A stretch of 6,653 bases of DNA from Phycisphaeraceae bacterium (GTDB taxonomy: Bacteria > Planctomycetota > Phycisphaerae > Phycisphaerales > Phycisphaeraceae), in assembly GCA_020850375.1 (NCBI GenBank), contig JADZET010000462.1, positions 1 through 6,653 of the forward strand, in the 5' to 3' direction. Of this stretch, positions 1 to 3,752 are shown piece after piece. Below the pieces are notes generated by a model that was not told where the DNA came from, ran no database searches, and saw only the letters and a program-made list of their open reading frames with translations. The first letter of the stretch is position 1. Each line of letters opens with the position of its first letter. The translations under genes and the position numbers were made by a program.

Positions 1-2054
1 ACGTGTCCGGCCGCCATGAAGAGCATCCGCCGGGTTTGGTGCATGACGAACGCCGACGCCCACTGGATCGCCGCCAGGCCGATGCGTGGTGAGTGGTGGT
101 TCTCGCTGATGGCGTACAAGAGCGCCAGCTTTCGAACCTGCTCGCTGACACGGCCCCAGACGGTGGTGCCGACCGAATCGCTTTTGGCTTCCGCCTTGGC
201 GTATTCGGTCTCGGCCGCCTTGCGCGTCTCGATTAACAATCGCCTGGCCTCATCGGTCTGCTCGACGACGGCGGGCACGGGGTGGATGCCCAGCAGGTTG
301 CCCCTACGCTCGCCGGGCTGATAGTCCGCCCACCACTTGGCCGTCGCCAGCACTCTTGGCGGGGGCGGGTCGAGTCCCGGCTCCTGACCCGCTGGCCTGG
401 GCCCGGATTCGAGGATGATCATGCGGGCGAAGAAGCCGTTGGTGAGCATCCGCTCGGAGAGCGCCTCGTAGTAGTGGTTGGGGATCGCCGTGCCGTAGAT
501 GACCAGGCAGGGTTGGTCGATGACCCCCGGCGATTCCTTTCCGGCCTTGCGGCGCATGGGGAAGACGCTGTTGGCCGATGAATACATCGTCAGCAGCGTC
601 GACATGATCGCCTCGTGCCGGGCGTCCTTGGCCTTGTTGATCGACTGCAGCATCCCGTCGATCTCATCGGTCTGGAAGAGCATGCTGGGGGTCTGAAAGA
701 GCGCATCTTGCAGCCCCTCGCCACTGGCAAAGTGCAGCCCAAGGCAATCGGCCATGCCAACGGCGTGGAGCACGTCGTTGTTGACCTTACGCGACTGGTC
801 TTTGCCAGCGCTGGAGTGCGCCAACCCCAGCAGGTAGATGTTGGTGCGGTTATCACCCGGATCGCGGACTTTGCGGCCCGCAAGCACCGCCTGAAGCGCC
901 AAGGCCCCGGCGAAGGCCATCACCGGGTTGGGGTAGGGCGCGATGGCCAGCGTATGATCCATCACCTCACTGATGAAGCCCGGCACCCGCAGCATCTCTG
1001 GCGGCAACGGGCCGGGGTCTGGAATCTCCGGCGCACGCGGTACATCGGCCGGGCATGCACTGGGGTTCGAGGCCATATCCACGATGCCGGAGATGTTCAC
1101 GCCAAGGTCATCCTCGGGCATCGCGCCCCCATAGCCGGCCAGGCGCAAAGCGCCAGCGGCCTCTTCATACCGGCCGCCGTGGTTCAGCAAGGTGTAGACC
1201 GAGAAGGGCGAGTAGGCGCGATTGGGCTCAAACGGATCGGCACTGGCGCTGAAGACGTAGAAGACGCGGTCTTGCAGCGTGGCAGACCAGCCCGCATCCT
1301 TGCCCGGCCGTCGCCAATACTCGTTGACGCCCTCGCGCACCCGCGTCCACCCGGCCTGCGCCAGCACTTCGCGGACATCCCCACGCTGGTTGAAATCGTC
1401 ACCGGGCCGATCGGCGCTGGCGCACGAACCCGCTGCGGTCGGCGGCGTGACCATCGCGGATGTGGGACGCGGCGGCAGATCCACCACCGGCGGCACATAT
1501 TCATTGAGTTCCCAGGCCGCCTGCAGCAGCACATCCCTCTCGGACTCGCTCAGCACGGGCGGGTGGGCCAGGTCGCCCTGGATCACCTCATAACCCGGCG
1601 TCGGCGCGCAGAGGAAGAGGCCGCCTTCGCCACGGGTCTCGATGAGTGTGGTAATCTTGTCATCTCGCCGACGCTGGGCCAATTTCATGTTGCCGCAGAC
1701 GCTGGTTTGGCAGCGGTAGAAGACGTGGCGACCATCACGCTGGGTGCGCTCGATCACCAGCTTCGCCAGCAGGTCCGGCGGCACACGCGACGCCCAGGCA
1801 TCGAAGAGTTCGCCGGCGGCGTCAAAGTCGATCATCTCGGCATGGCCGGAGACGGCCCCGCAGATAATGCACAGCGCGTCTGGCCCGTTGGCTAGCCACG
1901 CCGAGAGCTCCATCTCGGTGGGCAGTCGCTCGCGGTAGCGCTTCCACCTGCCGACGGCGGGGCGCTTCTGGGCGCGCCTGGCCGGCAGGATGCACAGCTC
2001 CGCCCGGAGGCAGGCAGAGGCGGCGACGGCAATGTTCCCTGGGCTCAGTTGCAC
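1..2054 (-). CDS. Primase-polymerase (PriPol) fused to DUF3987-type helicase domain, partial (3' end beyond window)
   Basis: Probable replication primase-helicase; 684 codons are visible and the frame is open to the left edge. Residues about 6-170 look like the bifunctional primase/polymerase (archaeo-eukaryotic primase) fold: an early CILPARR strand, CGAVSGH, the metal-binding pair D76/D78 in MIDFD, H110 in DGRHVFY, and IETRGEGG at 138-145 followed by CAPTPGY. Residues about 219-309 (DDFNQRG, RRPGKDAGWSAT, FSAS, GYGG) match the linker typical of phage and integrative-element PriPols. From about residue 350 a DUF3987-like ATPase follows, with a P-loop-like GLAHSSAGKD (410-419) and an acidic FQTDEIDG (Walker B-like, D463-E464). 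Expected role: primer synthesis coupled to unwinding at the element's origin. The GTG start at 2054 was chosen because GGGAGG lies 4 nt upstream and no ATG occurs before the conserved core. It overlaps the nuclease stop by 10 nt, which suggests translational coupling. The family assignment is from recognised motifs; activity is inferred. Confidence 0.85.
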   Translation of the reverse strand, partial: MQLSPGNIAVAASACLRAELCILPARRAQKRPAVGRWKRYRERLPTEMELSAWLANGPDALCIICGAVSGHAEMIDFDAAGELFDAWASRVPPDLLAKLVIERTQRDGRHVFYRCQTSVCGNMKLAQRRRDDKITTLIETRGEGGLFLCAPTPGYEVIQGDLAHPPVLSESERDVLLQAAWELNEYVPPVVDLPPRPTSAMVTPPTAAGSCASADRPGDDFNQRGDVREVLAQAGWTRVREGVNEYWRRPGKDAGWSATLQDRVFYVFSASADPFEPNRAYSPFSVYTLLNHGGRYEEAAGALRLAGYGGAMPEDDLGVNISGIVDMASNPSACPADVPRAPEIPDPGPLPPEMLRVPGFISEVMDHTLAIAPYPNPVMAFAGALALQAVLAGRKVRDPGDNRTNIYLLGLAHSSAGKDQSRKVNNDVLHAVGMADCLGLHFASGEGLQDALFQTPSMLFQTDEIDGMLQSINKAKDARHEAIMSTLLTMYSSANSVFPMRRKAGKESPGVIDQPCLVIYGTAIPNHYYEALSERMLTNGFFARMIILESGPRPAGQEPGLDPPPPRVLATAKWWADYQPGERRGNLLGIHPVPAVVEQTDEARRLLIETRKAAETEYAKAEAKSDSVGTTVWGRVSEQVRKLALLYAISENHHSPRIGLAAIQWASAFVMHQTRRMLFMAAGH

Positions 2055-2479
2055 GGAGCCTCCCGTGCTGGGAGCAAGGCACAATGGGTCATGGCGTACT
2101 GCGACCAGGCTCGGATGTGCCGACGCAGCTCATCGAGGTTGGCACTTTCGGTCCTGGAGATTTCGCCCTGCCAGACAGTCCGGAGGCTGGTGACGCTCAT
2201 GTCCTGCGCATCGCCCTCCACAATAAGCACCGTGGCCGGGCAGAGCCGCGTGAGGCGTTGAAATAGAATGCGCTGACCGGTGGCGATCTGACTGTGCTCC
2301 TTCCACTCCAACAACAGCAGGTTGCCGTTGATCTCGACGATGCCGTCGATATCGCCGAAGGCGATGCGCCCGGGCAGGCAGTCGGCCAGCAGCTCGATCT
2401 TCGGGCGTTTGACGCGGTTGAAGCATCCGCGCGTGGCGCAATCCCAGCGCATGGGGTTGATTCCGCTATCGGACGACAT
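2045..2479 (-). CDS. Small PD-(D/E)XK (RecB/VRR-like) nuclease, 144 aa
   Basis: Probable DNA nuclease of the PD-(D/E)XK superfamily. The visible signature is D43 and D45 in GDIDGIV, followed after a hydrophobic strand by E58-W-K60 in LLLLEWKEH, then a Gln-containing helix (GQRILFQRL, 69-77). E29 in KIELLADC may be the motif I acid. The N-terminus has WDCATRGCF, a Cys pair (C14, C19) of unknown role. Hydrophobic strand ATVLIVEG (82-89) fits the fold core. The length suits small phage-encoded members used in recombination or DNA processing. The ATG at 2479 is preferred over an in-frame ATG at 2524 because GGGGAG lies 8 nt upstream of it and the conserved region begins just after. The gene overlaps the methyltransferase end by 14 nt in a different frame, and its own stop lies inside the start of the PriPol gene. 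The specific substrate is unknown; it could also be an inactive DNA-binding relative. Confidence 0.72.
   Translation of the reverse strand: MSSDSGINPMRWDCATRGCFNRVKRPKIELLADCLPGRIAFGDIDGIVEINGNLLLLEWKEHSQIATGQRILFQRLTRLCPATVLIVEGDAQDMSVTSLRTVWQGEISRTESANLDELRRHIRAWSQYAMTHCALLPAREAPCN
2059..2064 (-). promoter_or_regulatory. Ribosome binding site setting the GTG start of the PriPol gene at 2054
   Basis: GGGAGG with a short 4-nt spacer (CTCC) precedes GTG 2054, inside the last codons of the nuclease gene. The next in-frame ATG on the minus strand lies well inside the primase domain, so a GTG start is needed. Confidence 0.7.
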
Positions 2480-3542
2480 GACACACGCTCCCCAGGTCCG
2501 AAAAGGCCTGCGTGAATGCCTCAATGCGGGGCCCCAGGTAGAGCAGGGCCTGCCCCTGGAGCGGCGCGGACTGCTTGTTGGGATGCCAGAAGCGAATGCG
2601 GCCTGCCGGAAAGCAGACCGCCGACGCCGCGCCCAGGAGCAACTGAAACCATCGCGTTTCCGTGGCGTTGTTCACCAGCACCACCGCCTGCGGAACGTCG
2701 CCGGCCCGGTGATGGGCGACGAGTTTCTCGCAGAATTGTTGAATCAACGGCTGGGCAAAGGGCGGGTTCATCCACACGCGGCCGTGCCACGGCTGGAGCA
2801 GGCCATCGTCCTGGGCGGTGAAGAACCGCGCCGCATCGACCACCGCGTTGGCCGCCGCGCTGGAGGCCGGGTCCAAATCGATGCCGCCCATGACGCTCAG
2901 GGCTCGCCGGATGTGATCTTCCGGCGTGTACCACTCGTTGTCGCCGGAGTTGCGGGCGACATGTGGTTCTTTCAGCTTGGTGTACTCGGCGTGAATGGAC
3001 GTTTCGCCGCGACGAAGCTTCTCCTGCGTCTGATCATCGCCGTGGCGGGCGATGTAATCAGCCTTGGCCAACGTGTCGTGGGAGATGCCGACCGCCTTGG
3101 CGAGCTGCCTGTTGTTGTCGATCTCCCGACTGTCAGAATCCTGACGCTCGGGCGTCGTGTCTCCTTCGCGCAGATTGGCCAGCCGCTTCCGCGTGGCCTT
3201 CTCCGCGATCAGCGGCTTAAGTTTCAGGGCAAGCTCCGCCCGCTGGTATGGCGTGAGGTTCCGTCGCCCAAACTGATGCTCGATGATCCAGCGCTGCGCC
3301 TCGTTCCTGTCATCGAGGCTGAGCTCGCACACCTTGTACTCGATGCCGTGCCGGTCGCAGATCTCCTTGCGATGGTGACCATCCAGCAACACGCTCTGCT
3401 CGGCCCACACAACCAGCGGATGGAGACAGCCGTCGCGCAGCAGATTCTGCTCCAACCGCGAGCGCTCCTCCTCGGTCAGCGGCGGGATCAACTGACGCAG
3501 CTGCTCATCCACAATGATTACTTGTTCCAGGACACAGGTCAT
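2466..3542 (-). CDS. ParB-like/HTH domain fused to phage Dam-type DNA N6-adenine methyltransferase, 358 aa
   Basis: A two-module DNA-modifying protein. Residues about 8-90 resemble the ParB/sulfiredoxin-like N-terminal domain (LIPPLTEEER, LHPLVVW, and the signature DGHHRKEIC at 54-62). Residues about 96-190 are helical and basic, with a helix-turn-helix candidate in RQLAKAVGISHDTLAKA (145-161). Residues about 200-355 match the phage DNA N-6-adenine-methyltransferase family (Dam, Pfam PF05869): NEWYTP (202-207), GGIDLDPAS (219-227), RFFTAQDDGL (239-248) and the catalytic motif NPPF (259-262), a variant of DPPY. It should transfer methyl from S-adenosylmethionine to adenine N6; the target site is not readable from the sequence. 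It starts 15 nt after the small zinc-ribbon gene, whose TAG stop overlaps the AGGAGG ribosome binding site, and its end overlaps the nuclease. Phage versions often protect element DNA from host restriction; here the ParB/HTH half could provide DNA targeting, which is an inference. Confidence 0.87.
   Translation of the reverse strand: MTCVLEQVIIVDEQLRQLIPPLTEEERSRLEQNLLRDGCLHPLVVWAEQSVLLDGHHRKEICDRHGIEYKVCELSLDDRNEAQRWIIEHQFGRRNLTPYQRAELALKLKPLIAEKATRKRLANLREGDTTPERQDSDSREIDNNRQLAKAVGISHDTLAKADYIARHGDDQTQEKLRRGETSIHAEYTKLKEPHVARNSGDNEWYTPEDHIRRALSVMGGIDLDPASSAAANAVVDAARFFTAQDDGLLQPWHGRVWMNPPFAQPLIQQFCEKLVAHHRAGDVPQAVVLVNNATETRWFQLLLGAASAVCFPAGRIRFWHPNKQSAPLQGQALLYLGPRIEAFTQAFSDLGSVCHVVR
2488..2493 (-). 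promoter_or_regulatory. Ribosome binding site setting the nuclease start at 2479
   Basis: GGGGAG lies 8 nt upstream of ATG 2479, within the end of the methyltransferase gene. It favours 2479 over the in-frame ATG at 2524. Confidence 0.65.
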
Positions 3543-3553
3543 CGCTTTGGCTT

Positions 3554-3559
3554 CCTCCT
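3554..3559 (-). promoter_or_regulatory. Ribosome binding site of the ParB-methyltransferase, overlapping the previous stop codon
   Basis: AGGAGG shares bases with the TAG stop (3558-3560) of the zinc-ribbon gene. Its spacer to ATG 3542 is 11 nt, longer than usual, and no alternative ATG, GTG or TTG lies in the spacer. Confidence 0.7.
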
Positions 3560-3737
3560 ACGAACAGCCCGTCGTGGTTCCACAGCCCAGGCACACGTAG
3601 CACGTCCCCGCGCGAACGGTCGCGCCGTCGCACTGGCCGCACCGCGGGCCTTGCGAGGGGGGCTGTGGGGACCGGGGCGTGGTCGTCGGCATGGCTGGCG
3701 GTGTTGGCGCAGGCGATGGGTTCGCTTTCTCGTGCAT
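3558..3737 (-). CDS. Small zinc-ribbon protein resembling the C-terminal tail of class II (B12-dependent) ribonucleotide reductase NrdJ, 59 aa
   Basis: A short protein with a Pro/Thr/Ser-rich, probably disordered N-terminal half (residues 5-31) and a Cys-rich C-terminus: C33-G-Q-C36, then AGTCYVCLGCG (43-53, with C46, C49, C52) and the final TTTGCS (C58). From memory of the family, the spacing and the wording CYVCLxCG...GCS closely match the extreme C-terminus of NrdJ ribonucleotide reductases, where the tail cysteines bind zinc and/or re-reduce the active site. Here that tail stands alone with no reductase in the window. The ATG at 3737 is preferred because GAGG lies 6 nt upstream; the in-frame ATG at 3749 (63 aa) lacks a ribosome binding site. 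It follows the helicase stop by 15 nt and precedes the methyltransferase by 15 nt. It may act with an RNR encoded elsewhere, or be a generic zinc ribbon. That it is a real gene is likely; its function is uncertain. Confidence 0.7.
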   Translation of the reverse strand: MHEKANPSPAPTPPAMPTTTPRSPQPPSQGPRCGQCDGATVRAGTCYVCLGCGTTTGCS

Positions 3738-3743
3738 GGGGTA

Positions 3744-3747
3744 CCTC
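3744..3747 (-). promoter_or_regulatory. Ribosome binding site favouring the zinc-ribbon start at 3737
   Basis: GAGG with a 6-nt spacer precedes ATG 3737. The in-frame ATG at 3749 is preceded only by an A/T-rich CCCTTTTTAAACC with no Shine-Dalgarno match, so the shorter protein is favoured. Confidence 0.6.
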
Positions 3748-3752
3748 ATGGT

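Noticed and set aside
615..1895. 426-codon plus-strand open frame opposite the PriPol gene
   Set aside because: It is codon-aligned antisense to the minus-strand gene, so it stays open because TTA, CTA and TCA codons are rare at high GC. Its protein is rich in His, Arg, Val and Gly with no recognisable motif, whereas the minus frame has clear primase and ATPase motifs.
1822..2082. 86-codon minus-strand open frame over the PriPol start
   Set aside because: It is an out-of-frame Arg/Pro-rich translation of the same DNA. The neighbouring frame gives the primase N-terminus with good motifs.
2480..2524. Longer nuclease start at ATG 2524
   Set aside because: It would deepen the overlap with the methyltransferase to 59 nt. 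ATG 2479 has its own GGGGAG site and the conserved region starts after it.
3738..3749. Longer zinc-ribbon start at ATG 3749
   Set aside because: There is no Shine-Dalgarno match upstream. It cannot be fully excluded, but 3737 has GAGG at good spacing.
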